Made by a program: the position numbers and the translations under genes | In this document: piece by piece, positions 35,079 to 46,854 of the stretch | Numbering within the stretch: the stretch's first letter is position 1 | How the letters are laid out: every line of letters begins with the position of its first letter | The notes under the pieces: generated by a model | What the model saw: the letters and a program-made list of their open reading frames with translations, nothing else | The model's database searches: none | Told to the model about the DNA's origin: nothing | Assembly (NCBI GenBank): GCA_018970145.1 | Contig: JAGWWY010000005.1 | Location: 62,001 to 126,000 of the forward strand | Direction: 5' to 3' | Source: Gammaproteobacteria bacterium | Lineage (GTDB): Bacteria; Pseudomonadota; Gammaproteobacteria; Steroidobacterales; Steroidobacteraceae | DNA: 64,000 nt

Positions 35079-35951
35079 ATGGCTGAGCCCCTTCCCATCT
35101 GTCACCTAAACGGCGAGTGGCCGCTGCTGCGTGAGGCTCGAATCTCCCCACTCGATCGCAGTTTTCTTTTTGGTGATGGTGCCTACGAAGTGGTTCCCGT
35201 TTTTCGCGGTCGACCGTTCCGCTTCACGGAACACTTCGATCGCTTGTCGCGCAGTTTGCGTGAGATTCGGTGTCGCGATCCGCACAGTCGTGGTGAATGG
35301 CGGGCGCTGATGACAGAATTGATGCAGCGTAACGGCAGCGGTGACATGTACGTTTACGTACAGGTCTCCCGCGGTGCTGAATACGGCCGCAGTCATGCGC
35401 CGCTGCCGGATGTGCAACCGACGGTATTCGCCTTCGCCGCGCCTTTGCCGCCGATCACCGAACAGCAGCTCGCCCATGGCATCGCTTGCACGACGGCCGA
35501 CGACACGCGTTGGGGACGTTGCGATATCAAATCGGTGGCGCTGCTGGCCAACTGTCTGCTTCGGCAACAAAGTATCGATGCCGGAGCGCAGGAGACGATC
35601 TTGCTACGCAACGGCTACCTGATGGAGGCGAGCGCCTCCACCGTGCATGTGGTCATCGACGGCGTCATCGTGACACCACCTGATTCCAACGCGATCCTCC
35701 CCGGGACAACTCGTTCGGTCGTCGAAGAATTAGCGGATCGCCACCAGATGGCACGCGTGACCCGCGCCGTCACCGAGGCGGAATTACGCAGGGCCGATGA
35801 AATCTGGTTGGCTTCGGCCACGCGTTGCGTCTCGTCGGTCACCCAGCTCGACGGCAAGCCGGTGGGCTCGGGCAAACCCGGACCCGTTTGGGCGCGTATG
35901 TGGGCTGCGTTTCAGCAGTTACAGCAGGAGCTTGCCCATGCGCCTTGGTGA
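35079..35951 (+). CDS. D-amino acid aminotransferase (PLP class IV)
   Basis: A 290-residue cytoplasmic aminotransferase of the fold-type IV family, like D-alanine aminotransferase and branched-chain aminotransferase. The PLP lysine is Lys151 in CDIKSVALLAN, and the phosphate-binding GYLMEASASTVHVV and ILPGTTRSVV motifs are clear. It starts at 35079 just after dacC; the open frame from 34950 is a shadow. The gene next to a D-Ala carboxypeptidase suggests it recycles released D-alanine; this is inference. 4-Amino-4-deoxychorismate lyase has the same fold and is an alternative. Confidence 0.85.
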   Translation: MAEPLPICHLNGEWPLLREARISPLDRSFLFGDGAYEVVPVFRGRPFRFTEHFDRLSRSLREIRCRDPHSRGEWRALMTELMQRNGSGDMYVYVQVSRGAEYGRSHAPLPDVQPTVFAFAAPLPPITEQQLAHGIACTTADDTRWGRCDIKSVALLANCLLRQQSIDAGAQETILLRNGYLMEASASTVHVVIDGVIVTPPDSNAILPGTTRSVVEELADRHQMARVTRAVTEAELRRADEIWLASATRCVSSVTQLDGKPVGSGKPGPVWARMWAAFQQLQQELAHAPW

Positions 35952-36219
35952 AATGCCCGCAGATCAAAGTCCGCTGCAGTTTCCAACCGATTATCCAATC
36001 AAGGTGGTCGGCAGAACCGAGCGCAGCTTTCGAGCGCGCGTCGATGCCATCGTTTTCTCGCACACACCGGACTTGACTCAGGACCGCGTCAGTGAGCGCG
36101 CGAGCGGTGCGGGCAACTTCACCTCGATCACCTACACCATCGTGGCGCGCGATCGCGACCATGTGACCACCCTCGTAACGGCACTCGTTGCCACCGAGGG
36201 CGTGCTGATGGTCATCTAG
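35938..36219 (+). CDS. ybeD: YbeD/DUF493 family protein
   Basis: Small ACT-like protein (93 residues from ATG 35938), of the family near the lip genes. An AGGAG site lies 7 bases upstream of 35938, so I prefer this start over ATG 35953. The stretch LQFPTDYPIKVVGRTERSF is typical of YbeD. In many gammaproteobacteria it precedes lipB and lipA on the same strand; here lipA-lipB-folE is inverted, so ybeD and folE converge after 15 bases. Function is unknown; a link to lipoate is suggested only by position. Confidence 0.85.
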   Translation: MRLGEMPADQSPLQFPTDYPIKVVGRTERSFRARVDAIVFSHTPDLTQDRVSERASGAGNFTSITYTIVARDRDHVTTLVTALVATEGVLMVI

Positions 36220-36220
36220 T

Positions 36221-36242
36221 CGGTCAACGCCCGGTCAACGCC
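36221..36242. repeat. Tandem 11-base repeat at the ybeD-folE junction
   Basis: CGGTCAACGCC occurs twice head to tail and includes the folE stop codon region. It may be a chance duplication, as no further copies are seen. Confidence 0.6.
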
Positions 36243-36801
36243 CGATTAGAGACAAAAACTCCCGGCGGGTGTCGGCATTTGCCTTGATCGACCCGCGCAG
36301 CGCTGAGGTGACCGTCGAGGTGCCGGTATGACGAACGCCGCGCGACTCCATGCACATATGGCGACACTCGATCACCACTGCCACACCCAGCGGCTGCAGA
36401 TTTTCGTCGAGTGCATCGGCGATCTGATTCGTCAAACGCTCCTGCACTTGCAAGCGCCGACCGAATATCTCGACCAGTCGCGAAATTTTCGATAATCCAA
36501 GAATACGCTTGTCCGGCACGTAGCCCACGTGCGCCCGACCGAAAAACGGCGCCAGATGATGCTCGCACAAGGAATACACGGGAATGTCACGCACGATGAC
36601 CATTTCGTCGACGTGCTCAGCGCCGTCTTCGAAGGATTTGAGCATTTCTTCGGGCTTCTCGTGATACCCACGCGTGTATTCCGCCCACGCCTTGAGAAAA
36701 CGTGCGGGCGTCTCGAGCAGACCCTCACGGTCGGGGTCCTCACCGATATAGACAAGCAGATCACGGACCATCTGCAATTCTTTGGTAGTGGGCTTGTTCA
36801 T
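36235..36801 (-). CDS. folE: GTP cyclohydrolase I
   Basis: First enzyme of tetrahydrofolate synthesis, converting GTP to dihydroneopterin triphosphate; 188 residues (homodecamer). The zinc site is Cys79, His82 ([10 protein letters not shown]) and Cys150 ([16 protein letters not shown]). ATG 36801 is chosen; the open frame upstream to 37092 is the shadow of lipB. Its start overlaps the lipB stop (ATGA), so it is last in lipA-lipB-folE. Confidence 0.95.
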   Translation of the reverse strand: MNKPTTKELQMVRDLLVYIGEDPDREGLLETPARFLKAWAEYTRGYHEKPEEMLKSFEDGAEHVDEMVIVRDIPVYSLCEHHLAPFFGRAHVGYVPDKRILGLSKISRLVEIFGRRLQVQERLTNQIADALDENLQPLGVAVVIECRHMCMESRGVRHTGTSTVTSALRGSIKANADTRREFLSLIGR

Positions 36802-37439
36802 ACGCGATCCCTCGACAGCATTGAAGTCAGGTCGGTCAAAAGATCCGCGGCTACACACGACAAATCCGTCGGTCCGTTCAGAGCGGACAGTTGGGTCATC
36901 GTGAGCCCCTCGTAGCCGCAGGGGTTGATGCGCTGAAAAGGCTCCAAATCCATGTCGACATTCAACGCGAGACCATGATAACTCGCGCCACGTCTCACCC
37001 GTATACCCACGCTCGCGATTTTCGCCTCGCTCACATAGACGCCCGGGGCTTTTGGCCGTGTGGTGGCTGCGATTCCGTAGCGCGCCACACAAAGAATCAC
37101 GGCCTGCTCGAGCGCGGTGACGATATCGCGAACCCCGAGCGCAGCCCGACGCAAATCGATCAACGGATATACGACCAACTGTCCCGGACCGTGATAGGTC
37201 ACCTGACCACCGCGATCGACTTTGACAACGGGGATATTGCCAGCCACCAAGACGTGCGCCGGATCCGCATTCATGCCGAGCGTGAACACCGGATCATGCT
37301 CTAAAAACCAGATTTCATCCGGTGTCTCGCTGGTGCGCTCATCGGTGAAGCGCTGCATCGCCTGCCATGTCGACAGATAAGGAACACGCCCGAGCTGTCG
37401 GACAAGGGGCTTACGGTCGATGATTGACGAGTCCCGCAT
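36798..37439 (-). CDS. lipB: Octanoyl-[acyl carrier protein]:protein N-octanoyltransferase
   Basis: Transfers octanoate from acyl carrier protein to lipoyl domains, 213 residues from ATG 37439. The [18 protein letters not shown] motif is clear, and the catalytic pair is Lys140 ([12 protein letters not shown]) and Cys174 (INPCGYEG). The chosen ATG overlaps the last 29 bases of lipA; a frame open to 37499 lies deeper in lipA. It is co-transcribed with lipA upstream and folE downstream. Confidence 0.94.
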   Translation of the reverse strand: MRDSSIIDRKPLVRQLGRVPYLSTWQAMQRFTDERTSETPDEIWFLEHDPVFTLGMNADPAHVLVAGNIPVVKVDRGGQVTYHGPGQLVVYPLIDLRRAALGVRDIVTALEQAVILCVARYGIAATTRPKAPGVYVSEAKIASVGIRVRRGASYHGLALNVDMDLEPFQRINPCGYEGLTMTQLSALNGPTDLSCVAADLLTDLTSMLSRDRV

Positions 37440-38442
37440 TATTGCCTTGCAACGCCAGCTCAGCTCGATAGCTCGAGCGCACCAACGGCCCGGATACACA
37501 CTCGCGAAAGCCCTCGGCCAGCGCCCACTCGCGATAACGATCGAACTCCGCCGGAGTGACGAAACGATCGATCGGTAAATGATGTACCGTCGGTTGCAGG
37601 TACTGGCCCAAAGTCAAAAGATCGACCGCTTGCGAGCGTAGATCGCGCATGCACTGTCGAACCTCTTCATCGGTTTCACCGAGACCCAACATCAAACTGG
37701 TCTTGGTCAACACATCCGGACGATGCCGTTTGGCGTGGCCTAGCACCTCAAGGGTCTGGGCGTAGCTCGCCCGGGTGTCTCTGACCGGGTGCGTCAACCG
37801 CTCGACCGTCTCGACGTTTTGCGCAAACACGTCGAGCCCCGAATCGACAACTGTCTCGATATCGCGCTGCACGCCCTGGAAATCGGGCGTCAACGCCTCG
37901 ACCGCCGTCTCCGGCGACACCCGCTTGATCGCACGCACCGCCGCCGCAAAATGGGCAGCGCCGCCATCCGGCAGATCGTCCCGATTGACCGAGGTCAGCA
38001 CCACATAGCGCAACCGCATCAAAGCGACGGTACGCGCGGTGTTCTCCGGCTCTTCGGTATCGAGCCAACCGCGCGGATTGCCGGTATCCACGGCGCAAAA
38101 CCGACAGGCGCGCGTACACACCTCACCCATCAGCATGATAGTGGCCGTGCCGGCATTCCAACATTCACCGATGTTCGGGCACTTGGCCTCTTCACAGACG
38201 GTGGCCAACCGATGCTCGCGCACAGTTTTGCGAACGAAGTCGTAGTTCGAGCCGGTGGCAAGCGGTGCTTTCAACCAACGCGGCTTCCCACCCGGAACGC
38301 GAATCGGCGCGGCTGCTGTCGCCTTGATCCCATCACGTATCGCGCTGAAGCCTTGCGCCGTGCGATATTTTTGACCACTGCGAGGCTCTTCGACGACGGC
38401 GATCGAAGCGAGACTCTCGGAGGCGGAACGTTCCTGGCTCAT
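37411..38442 (-). CDS. lipA: Lipoyl synthase
   Basis: Radical SAM enzyme that inserts two sulfur atoms into protein-bound octanoate, 343 residues. The auxiliary-cluster cysteines are Cys83, Cys88 and Cys94 ([13 protein letters not shown]) and the radical SAM motif is Cys109, Cys113 and Cys116 (CTRACRFC). The [19 protein letters not shown] motif is family-typical. The ATG at 38442 is chosen over a GTG at 38466. The N-terminal extension before the core is longer than in E. coli. It follows murU by 33 bases. Confidence 0.95.
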   Translation of the reverse strand: MSQERSASESLASIAVVEEPRSGQKYRTAQGFSAIRDGIKATAAAPIRVPGGKPRWLKAPLATGSNYDFVRKTVREHRLATVCEEAKCPNIGECWNAGTATIMLMGEVCTRACRFCAVDTGNPRGWLDTEEPENTARTVALMRLRYVVLTSVNRDDLPDGGAAHFAAAVRAIKRVSPETAVEALTPDFQGVQRDIETVVDSGLDVFAQNVETVERLTHPVRDTRASYAQTLEVLGHAKRHRPDVLTKTSLMLGLGETDEEVRQCMRDLRSQAVDLLTLGQYLQPTVHHLPIDRFVTPAEFDRYREWALAEGFRECVSGPLVRSSYRAELALQGNNAGLVNHRP

Positions 38443-38475
38443 GGGGCCAAGTTTACGCCCTGTCACCCCTCACGG

Positions 38476-40244
<1,769 letters not shown>

Positions 40245-40255
40245 GCAGGGGCGAT

Positions 40256-40265
40256 CATTATAATG
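40256..40265. promoter_or_regulatory. Palindromic double -10 (TATAAT on both strands) between amgK and lptD
   Basis: CATTATAATG is a perfect 10-base palindrome holding a consensus TATAAT on each strand: 40259-40264 forward, 40262-40257 reverse. The amgK ATG is at 40244. The lptD start is at 40263 or 40275. Predicted transcription starts (about 40271 forward, about 40250 reverse) would leave each mRNA almost leaderless. -35 elements are poor on both sides. Confidence 0.45.
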
Positions 40266-40274
40266 GTGCCCCTG

Positions 40275-42524
40275 ATGTCGCCGCTGCTCGCTCATCTCTG
40301 CCTCGGTTCGTTGTTGGTTGCGACAACGATGCACGCTGCCTTTGCGCAAAGCGCTACTCCGCCGCTCTGTCCCGCGCCATCGACACTGCGTCAATCCAAA
40401 CCGACGGCGGCTCCCGCCACCACACCGATCACAGCACCGGTTGACGAACCGATCGAAGTGTTGAGTGATGGGGCGACACTCGATCTCGATGGCGACGCAT
40501 CGTTGAAGGGCGATGTCGATTTGCGCCAAGGCGAACGACAGTTGCATGCCGAGGATGTTGAGTACGACGCCAAGACGCGTCAGTTTCGCGTCAACGGGCA
40601 AATTCGTTATTCAGATCGAACGCTGCAAGCAACGGGTCAGGCTGGCAGCTATCAACCCGCCGACGGCGCGGTCATCGAAAATGGCTCGTTCGCACTCCCC
40701 TCGAGACCCGCCCGAGGCGCAGCGGACGCCATTCGTATTGGTCTTGACGGGAAGGTGTCGCTCTCCGAAGTTTGGTTCAGCACCTGCCCCGAAACCAAAC
40801 CGGGCGATCTGCCGGATTGGCGAATCAAGGCCAGCGACATCACTCTCGATACGATCTCTCGTAACGGCACGGGCCGAAACGCCTCGATCGAATTTCTCGG
40901 CGTACCCATCCTGTACTTGCCGTATTTGTCGTTTCCGTTGGGCGATCAGCGCAAGAGCGGTTTTCTATTCCCCAATCTCGGCTACAACACACGTGGTGGT
41001 GTCGAGCTGGCGGTGCCTTATTACCTGAACCTCGCACCCAACTACGATTTGACCGTGCTACCGACGCTGTACGGACGCCGCGGACTCGATCTCGATGCCC
41101 GCTTTCGATATCTCACGCAGCAGCACCGAGGGGACTTGCGGTTTAATTACTTGCCGGCCGATTCGCTGCGACGAATCGACAGAAGCTGGCTGCAAGCCCG
41201 ACATCGCAGTGACTTCGGTGATCGATGGCGCCTCGACGTCGCTGCACAAAGCGTCAGCGATGCCGAATATTTCGAGGATTTCGCAGCGGGCGCCGAAGGC
41301 ACCAGCACCGCGTTCCTGCAGCGCATCGCGCAACTGAGCTATAGCGACGAACGATGGTACCTGCGTGGCGAGTTCCAGCAGTTCCAGACCATTGATCGCC
41401 AACTCGATCTTGCCGCGTTGCCGTATGCGCAACTTCCTCGACTGAGTCTCGGCGGTACCGGATCCTCAAAGAATCGGAGGCTCCCGCTGTCGTGGTCACT
41501 CGATGGTGAACTCGTGAACTTCGATCGTGACATCGGCGTAACCGGCTGGCGAGTCGATATTGCACCGCGAGTCAGGCTCGATTGGTCGGGCCCGGGCTAT
41601 TACCTCAAACCTTCAGCTGGTTGGCGCTACACGCAGTACGAACTTGATGGCGTGGCGCTGGACGCTACACGCTCCCCAACGCGATCGCTGCCTTTCGCAG
41701 CACTCGATGCCGGATTCATCCTTGAGCGCAGTGCAAAAATACCGGGGGACAATCGCATCACCCTCGAACCTAGACTGCTCTACCTCTGGACACCCTGGCG
41801 CGATCAGAACGAGCTACCAATCTTTGACACGGGCATCCCCGATCTCGATTTTGTACAGCTTTTCCGCACCGAGAGATATGTTGGCGCTGATCGCGTTTCC
41901 GACGCCAACCAGGTCAGTCTTGGCACCACGGCGCGAATCTACGATGGCAAATCCGGTCGCCAAAAACTCGCCGCCACCATCGGGCAGACTTTTTATTTCG
42001 ACACACCGCGAGTACGTCTGCCGAACGAGCCGCTGACACTGCGCAACGAATCAGACTTGTTTGCCCAAGTCTCGGTAGCGGCCTGGCGCGCGTGGAACGT
42101 CAACATGGGCTTGCAGTGGAACTCGCTCGATAACCGTCAGGAGCGCAGCCAAGTCCGCCTCCAGTATCGACCGGACGACGAACGCGCCCTCAACCTCGCT
42201 TATCGATATCAACACAATCGCCTCGAGCAGGGCGAGGTCTCCGGTGCCTGGCCCGTCAGTCGTCGTTGGAACGCCTTTGGACGTATGGTCTACGACCTGC
42301 AAGATCGCTCGAGCCTCGAGACCTTTGCGGGCGCCGAATATAAGGCCTGTTGCTGGCGACTGCGGCTCGTTGGTCGACGCTTCATTTCGACTCGTACCGG
42401 CGAACGCGACACGGGTATCTATCTGCAGCTGGAACTCAATGGCCTCGCGAGTGTCGGAAGCTCGGCAGACGCTTTCCTCGAGCAGGCAATTCGGGGATAC
42501 TCGTCGACCGGCGTAACTCGTTGA
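40275..42524 (+). CDS. lptD: LPS-assembly outer-membrane protein LptD
   Basis: Outer-membrane barrel that inserts lipopolysaccharide, about 749 residues. A signal peptide (1-24, ending ATTMHAAFA) is followed by the OstA/LptA-like jelly-roll domain (about 45-190, LDLDGDASLKGDVDLR) and a large beta barrel. The disulfide cysteines expected from E. coli are visible: N-terminal Cys32 (PPLCPAP), the Cys in WFSTCPE, and an adjacent pair in KACCWRLRL near the C terminus. ATG 40275 gives the cleaner signal peptide; ATG 40263 is an in-frame alternative. Any earlier frame is antisense to amgK. It leads the lptD-surA-pdxA-rsmA-apaG-apaH operon. Confidence 0.94.
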   Translation: MSPLLAHLCLGSLLVATTMHAAFAQSATPPLCPAPSTLRQSKPTAAPATTPITAPVDEPIEVLSDGATLDLDGDASLKGDVDLRQGERQLHAEDVEYDAKTRQFRVNGQIRYSDRTLQATGQAGSYQPADGAVIENGSFALPSRPARGAADAIRIGLDGKVSLSEVWFSTCPETKPGDLPDWRIKASDITLDTISRNGTGRNASIEFLGVPILYLPYLSFPLGDQRKSGFLFPNLGYNTRGGVELAVPYYLNLAPNYDLTVLPTLYGRRGLDLDARFRYLTQQHRGDLRFNYLPADSLRRIDRSWLQARHRSDFGDRWRLDVAAQSVSDAEYFEDFAAGAEGTSTAFLQRIAQLSYSDERWYLRGEFQQFQTIDRQLDLAALPYAQLPRLSLGGTGSSKNRRLPLSWSLDGELVNFDRDIGVTGWRVDIAPRVRLDWSGPGYYLKPSAGWRYTQYELDGVALDATRSPTRSLPFAALDAGFILERSAKIPGDNRITLEPRLLYLWTPWRDQNELPIFDTGIPDLDFVQLFRTERYVGADRVSDANQVSLGTTARIYDGKSGRQKLAATIGQTFYFDTPRVRLPNEPLTLRNESDLFAQVSVAAWRAWNVNMGLQWNSLDNRQERSQVRLQYRPDDERALNLAYRYQHNRLEQGEVSGAWPVSRRWNAFGRMVYDLQDRSSLETFAGAEYKACCWRLRLVGRRFISTRTGERDTGIYLQLELNGLASVGSSADAFLEQAIRGYSSTGVTR

Positions 42525-42543
42525 TTTTTCGCGGAACAAACTC

Positions 42544-43860
42544 ATGACTTCCAGTCTCTCTTCGTGGCTTGCCGTCGCAGCTTTGCTTTCTTTTCTCGGT
42601 GGCACCGCGGCAACAGCGCAAAACCGCACCCTCTCGGACAAGGGCGTGATGCTCGATCGCGTCGCGGCCGTGGTGAACGACGGCGTCGTGCTGCGCAGCG
42701 AACTGGAGGAGCAAATGTCGCTAGTGGGCGAGCGTCTCAAGGCGCAAGGCCTCGAGATGCCGCCGGTTGATGTGCTGCGTCAGCAAGTGCTCGAGCGCCT
42801 GATTCTGCAAGAGTTGCAAATCCAGCGCGCGCAGCGTGCGGGCATTCGTGTCAACGACGAGAATTTGAACCAAGCTCTGGCTGAAGTTGCGCAGCGCAAC
42901 AATATCGGCCTCGCCCAACTGCCGGCTGCACTCGCTGCGCAAGGCATCGACTACGGCGCATACCGCGAAACCGTACGCCGAGAGATGACCATCCAAGTGC
43001 TGCAGCAGCGCGACGTCATCCAACGTATCAACGTGTCGCCGCGAGAGCTCGAGCAATTTCTCGAGAAGCAGAAGTCGCGCCCGTCTGAGCTCAATGAATA
43101 CAACCTCTCGCACATCCTCATCGCGGTGCCGCAAGAGGCAACGCCGCAGCAGCTCGAAGATGCCACCCGTCGTGCTGAGGACGTGGTCAATCGTGCGCGT
43201 CAGGGCGAGGACTTCGCGCGTCTCGCCGTCGCCTATTCGAACAGCCAAACCGCCCTCGAAGGGGGTGCGCTCGGTTGGCGTCGCGGTCCTGAAATTCCGA
43301 CGGTGCTCGCCGATCTCGTAGTCGGTCTCAAACCCGGTGAAATCAGCACTCCGCTGCGCACGCCGTCGGGTTATCACATCGTGCGGTTGAATGAAGTTCG
43401 TGGTGCCGATCAGCAAGTGGTGATCGAGCAGACCCGAGCGCGCCATATTCTGCTCAAACCCACGGAAATTCAGGATGACGCGACGGTCGAGCAGCGCCTG
43501 CGCGATGTTCGCGAGCGTATCCAGAAAGGCGAAGACTTCGCCGTACTCGCCAAGACTCTTTCCGAGGACCCCGGCTCAGGCGCGGAGGGTGGTGATCTCG
43601 GTTGGACCGCACCGGGTACCTTCGTACCCGAGTTCGACGCCGTTTTAGCGTCGCTGCGCGAGAACGAAATCAGCGAGCCTTTCCGTACGCAATTCGGCTG
43701 GCACATCGTGCAGTTACTCGGCAAGCGTCAATACGACAGCACCGACGAGCTGCGCCGTCAGCGCGCCTTCCTGCAACTGCGCGGTAGTAAGGCTGATGAA
43801 GAAACCGAGCTCTGGTTGCGTCGTCTGCGCGACGAAGCCTATGTCGACATCAAGAGCTGA
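42544..43860 (+). CDS. surA: Periplasmic chaperone and peptidyl-prolyl isomerase SurA
   Basis: Outer-membrane-protein chaperone, 438 residues. A signal peptide (1-24, WLAVAALLSFLGGTAATA) leads to the SurA-N helical domain starting LDRVAAVVNDGVVLRSEL. Two parvulin PPIase domains follow, each with a conserved HILI/HILL entry (LSHILIAVPQE and ARHILLKPTEI) and a SGYHIV/FGWHIV end. It lies 19 bases after lptD, whose folding it assists. Confidence 0.96.
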   Translation: MTSSLSSWLAVAALLSFLGGTAATAQNRTLSDKGVMLDRVAAVVNDGVVLRSELEEQMSLVGERLKAQGLEMPPVDVLRQQVLERLILQELQIQRAQRAGIRVNDENLNQALAEVAQRNNIGLAQLPAALAAQGIDYGAYRETVRREMTIQVLQQRDVIQRINVSPRELEQFLEKQKSRPSELNEYNLSHILIAVPQEATPQQLEDATRRAEDVVNRARQGEDFARLAVAYSNSQTALEGGALGWRRGPEIPTVLADLVVGLKPGEISTPLRTPSGYHIVRLNEVRGADQQVVIEQTRARHILLKPTEIQDDATVEQRLRDVRERIQKGEDFAVLAKTLSEDPGSGAEGGDLGWTAPGTFVPEFDAVLASLRENEISEPFRTQFGWHIVQLLGKRQYDSTDELRRQRAFLQLRGSKADEETELWLRRLRDEAYVDIKS

Positions 43861-44842
43861 GGCCCAACAGACGCCGTCGCGCCCCCGTATCGTCATCACC
43901 TCGGGTGAGCCAGCGGGTATCGGCCCGGAGCTGTGTGCGCAAGTCGCCCAAAGTCTCACCAAAGATTTAGCAAACGATGTCGAGGGTCGTATCGATCTAA
44001 CCTGCCTCGTCGATCGGGGGCTGTTCGAGGCGCGAAGCAGCGCGATCGGAATCGAGACAGATAAGCTGCCCATGACGATCGAACATCGACCCCTGAGCGT
44101 ACCATCGCAAGCAGGTGAGCTCGATGTGCGTAACGCCGGCTACGTTCTCGGGCTACTCGATACGGCAGTCGATGGAATCCGCGCGGGTCGTTTCGATGCG
44201 ATGGTGACAGCGCCTGTCCAAAAGAGCGTGATCGCCGAGTCTGGTGTGCCGTTCTCGGGACACACCGAATACCTCGCTGAACGGACCGGTAGTCCCCTGC
44301 CCATCATGATGCTCGTTGCCGACAGTCTGCGAGTCGCGCTCGCGACGACTCACTTGCCGCTGCGGCGCGTGCCCGAGGCGATCACCCGCCGCAAGATCGT
44401 CGACATCCTGACGGTGATGCACGCTGATCTGCGGCGACTCTGGAAAATCGCACATCCGCGAATCGCCGTATGCGGATTGAATCCGCATGCCGGCGAACAT
44501 GGTCTGCTCGGCGACGAGGAAATCCAAACTATCGCGCCCGCAATCCAAGAGGCCAAAGATCTCGGTATTAATGCCTATGGCCCGATCCCAGCCGATACTG
44601 CATTCGTGCCGCGCGAGATGGCGCAATATGACGCCATTCTGGCGATGTACCACGATCAAGGACTACCGGTGCTCAAGCACGCCGGCTTCGGTGCCGCGGT
44701 GAATGTCACGCTGGGGCTACCCATCATTCGAACGTCTGTTGATCATGGCACGGCACTGTCAATGGCAGGCAGCGGCCGCGCCGATAGTGGCAGCCTCAGC
44801 GCAGCCTTGGAGCTCGCCGTACGACTGGTCGAACGTCGCTGA
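43841..44842 (+). CDS. pdxA: 4-hydroxythreonine-4-phosphate dehydrogenase
   Basis: Step in pyridoxal phosphate synthesis, 333 residues. ATG 43841 overlaps the last 20 bases of surA; the frame is open earlier (43796) but adds only surA shadow. The motif VITSGEPAGIGPEL opens the protein. Metal-binding histidines lie in FSGHTEYLAER, AMYHDQGLPVLKH and the NPHAGE segment. Its stop overlaps the rsmA start (TGATG). Confidence 0.95.
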   Translation: MSTSRAEAQQTPSRPRIVITSGEPAGIGPELCAQVAQSLTKDLANDVEGRIDLTCLVDRGLFEARSSAIGIETDKLPMTIEHRPLSVPSQAGELDVRNAGYVLGLLDTAVDGIRAGRFDAMVTAPVQKSVIAESGVPFSGHTEYLAERTGSPLPIMMLVADSLRVALATTHLPLRRVPEAITRRKIVDILTVMHADLRRLWKIAHPRIAVCGLNPHAGEHGLLGDEEIQTIAPAIQEAKDLGINAYGPIPADTAFVPREMAQYDAILAMYHDQGLPVLKHAGFGAAVNVTLGLPIIRTSVDHGTALSMAGSGRADSGSLSAALELAVRLVERR

Positions 44843-45615
44843 TGGTGTTTGCTCGCAAACGTTTTGGTCAAAATTTTCTGCATGATCGCAGCGTCATCGC
44901 TCATATCATTGAGGCCATCAATCCGAAGCCGGGCGACCCGCTGGTCGAAATCGGGCCTGGGCGCGGCGCGCTGACGGAAGATCTGCTTCAAGCAGCGGGC
45001 GCATTGGATGCGATCGAGATCGATCGCGATCTCGCTTCCGCGCTGCAGCAGCGTTTTAGTACTCTCGGCCTTCATCTGCATGTGACGGATGCACTGCAAT
45101 TTAATTTCGCGACGCTCGCCGAGACCAAAGGTCGACGCTTACGCGTTATCGGCAACCTGCCCTACAATATTTCGACGCCGCTGCTCTTTCATCTGCTTAA
45201 AACGCCCGCTGCCATTTTGGATCTGCACATCATGCTGCAACGGGAAGTCATCGAGCGGATCTGCGCCGAAGCCGGTAGTAGCGAATATGGGCGACTGACC
45301 GTGATGCTCGCGCCGTGGATTGAAGCAGAACATCTCTTTGATGTGGGTCCCGGTGCTTTTAAACCTGCACCGGAGGTCTGGTCGGCGGTGGCTCGACTGA
45401 CGGTGAGAGAGCAGCCCGCCTTCGCCGTCGATGCACGTTACGGCCAACTCGTCACCGCTGCTTTCTCGCAGCGACGCAAAACTCTTCGCAATGCCGTACG
45501 TCAATGGCTCGATGCGGCGGCGATCGAATCGTGCGGCGTCGATCCGAACGCCCGACCCGAGACGCTGCAACCGAGCCAGTTCGCCGCTCTTGCGCAGCTC
45601 ATCTCCGCTCGCTAG
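44842..45615 (+). CDS. rsmA: 16S rRNA dimethyladenosine transferase RsmA (KsgA)
   Basis: Dimethylates A1518 and A1519 of 16S rRNA, 257 residues. The SAM-binding motif is VEIGPGRGALTEDLL (35-49), and the catalytic NLPYN motif is at 105-109. The N terminus RKRFGQNFLHD is a KsgA signature. ATG 44842 overlaps the pdxA TGA. Confidence 0.96.
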   Translation: MVFARKRFGQNFLHDRSVIAHIIEAINPKPGDPLVEIGPGRGALTEDLLQAAGALDAIEIDRDLASALQQRFSTLGLHLHVTDALQFNFATLAETKGRRLRVIGNLPYNISTPLLFHLLKTPAAILDLHIMLQREVIERICAEAGSSEYGRLTVMLAPWIEAEHLFDVGPGAFKPAPEVWSAVARLTVREQPAFAVDARYGQLVTAAFSQRRKTLRNAVRQWLDAAAIESCGVDPNARPETLQPSQFAALAQLISAR

Positions 45616-45624
45616 CGTTGGCCC

Positions 45625-46002
45625 ATGGACGAACAGCATTGCATCAAAATCGACGTCGTGACGGAATACATCGACGGTCAATCAGATCCGGACGAGCGGC
45701 GATACGCGTTCGCTTACACCATCACCATCGTGAATGAGGGCTCGGTGAGCGCGAAACTGATATCGCGTCACTGGATCATCACCGACAGTGACGGCAAAGT
45801 TCAGGAGGTGCGTGGCAAGGGTGTGGTCGGCGAGCAGCCCTTACTCGAACCAGGGCAGGGTTTTCGCTACTCGAGCGGCGCAATCATCGAGACGCCGGTC
45901 GGCACGATGCAAGGTAGCTATCAAATGCAAGCCGAAGACGGCGTCCAGTTCGACGCTCCGATCGCCGCGTTTCGGCTCGCCAAGCCCGGCATGCTGCACT
46001 AA
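45625..46002 (+). CDS. apaG: ApaG domain protein
   Basis: Fibronectin-like cytoplasmic protein of 125 residues. The [46 protein letters not shown] and GTMQGSYQM stretches are typical of ApaG. Its biochemical role is not settled. The TAA stop overlaps the apaH ATG (TAATG), keeping the ksgA-apaG-apaH order of E. coli. Confidence 0.94.
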   Translation: MDEQHCIKIDVVTEYIDGQSDPDERRYAFAYTITIVNEGSVSAKLISRHWIITDSDGKVQEVRGKGVVGEQPLLEPGQGFRYSSGAIIETPVGTMQGSYQMQAEDGVQFDAPIAAFRLAKPGMLH

Positions 46003-46823
46003 TGCGCCGACTTGCGATCGGCGACATTCAAGGTTGCCTCACGGAGCTGACTCAACTTCTTGGCGTCTGCGAATTCGATCGCGCGCACGACCAGCTCTGG
46101 CTCGTCGGGGATCTGGTCAATCGTGGTCCTGATTCCTTGGGTGTACTGCGTTTTGTTCGGTCGCTCGGGGATACTGCCAAAGTGGTCCTCGGTAACCATG
46201 ATCTGCATTTGCTGGCCGTTGCTTTTGGCTCTGGCTCAAGACAGCGACGTGACGGCGATACCCTCGATGACATTCTCGACGCCGCAGATCGGGATGACCT
46301 TCTGAACTGGCTGATCAGCCGACCACTCGCGATCGCCGCGGAGACAGATCTGATGGTACATGCCGGTCTCGCTCCGCAGTGGTCGGTGCCTCAGACACTC
46401 GAACTGGCGGCCGAGGTTGAACACCAATTACAGCGCGATCCAACAGCGTTGTTCGATAATATGTATGGTGATGAACCGTGCGTGTGGTCGCCGTCCCTGA
46501 AGGGATTCGATCGCTGGCGCTTTGTCATCAATACACTCACCCGCATGCGTTACTGTCGGACCGACGGACGAATCGATCTGAAGATGAAAGGAGCGCCCGG
46601 ATCCCAAAAAGCGGGCTGGCTGCCATGGTTCGACATCACGCCGCGGGCCAGTGCGGGTGGCCGCGTGATCTTCGGACACTGGTCGACACTCGGTCTGCTG
46701 GATCGCGCTGACCTACTCGCGTTGGATACCGGTTGTGTTTGGGGTGGTCGCCTGACCGCCGCCTGTCTCGACGAAGGCACACGCTGGCAGCTCGACTGCG
46801 CGGGCCATCGTAACCCCGGTTAA
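46002..46823 (+). CDS. apaH: Symmetrical bis(5'-nucleosyl)-tetraphosphatase ApaH
   Basis: Hydrolyses Ap4A and also removes Np4 caps from RNA, 273 residues. Metallophosphatase motifs are present: GDIQGCLTEL, GDLVNRGPDSLGVLRFV, GNHDLHLLA and a late HAGL. It follows apaG by a start-stop overlap and closes the lptD operon; 31 bases separate it from the fumarase gene. Confidence 0.95.
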   Translation: MRRLAIGDIQGCLTELTQLLGVCEFDRAHDQLWLVGDLVNRGPDSLGVLRFVRSLGDTAKVVLGNHDLHLLAVAFGSGSRQRRDGDTLDDILDAADRDDLLNWLISRPLAIAAETDLMVHAGLAPQWSVPQTLELAAEVEHQLQRDPTALFDNMYGDEPCVWSPSLKGFDRWRFVINTLTRMRYCRTDGRIDLKMKGAPGSQKAGWLPWFDITPRASAGGRVIFGHWSTLGLLDRADLLALDTGCVWGGRLTAACLDEGTRWQLDCAGHRNPG

Positions 46824-46854
46824 AATACGGTGACATTTCAGCGAGAGCCGCCCC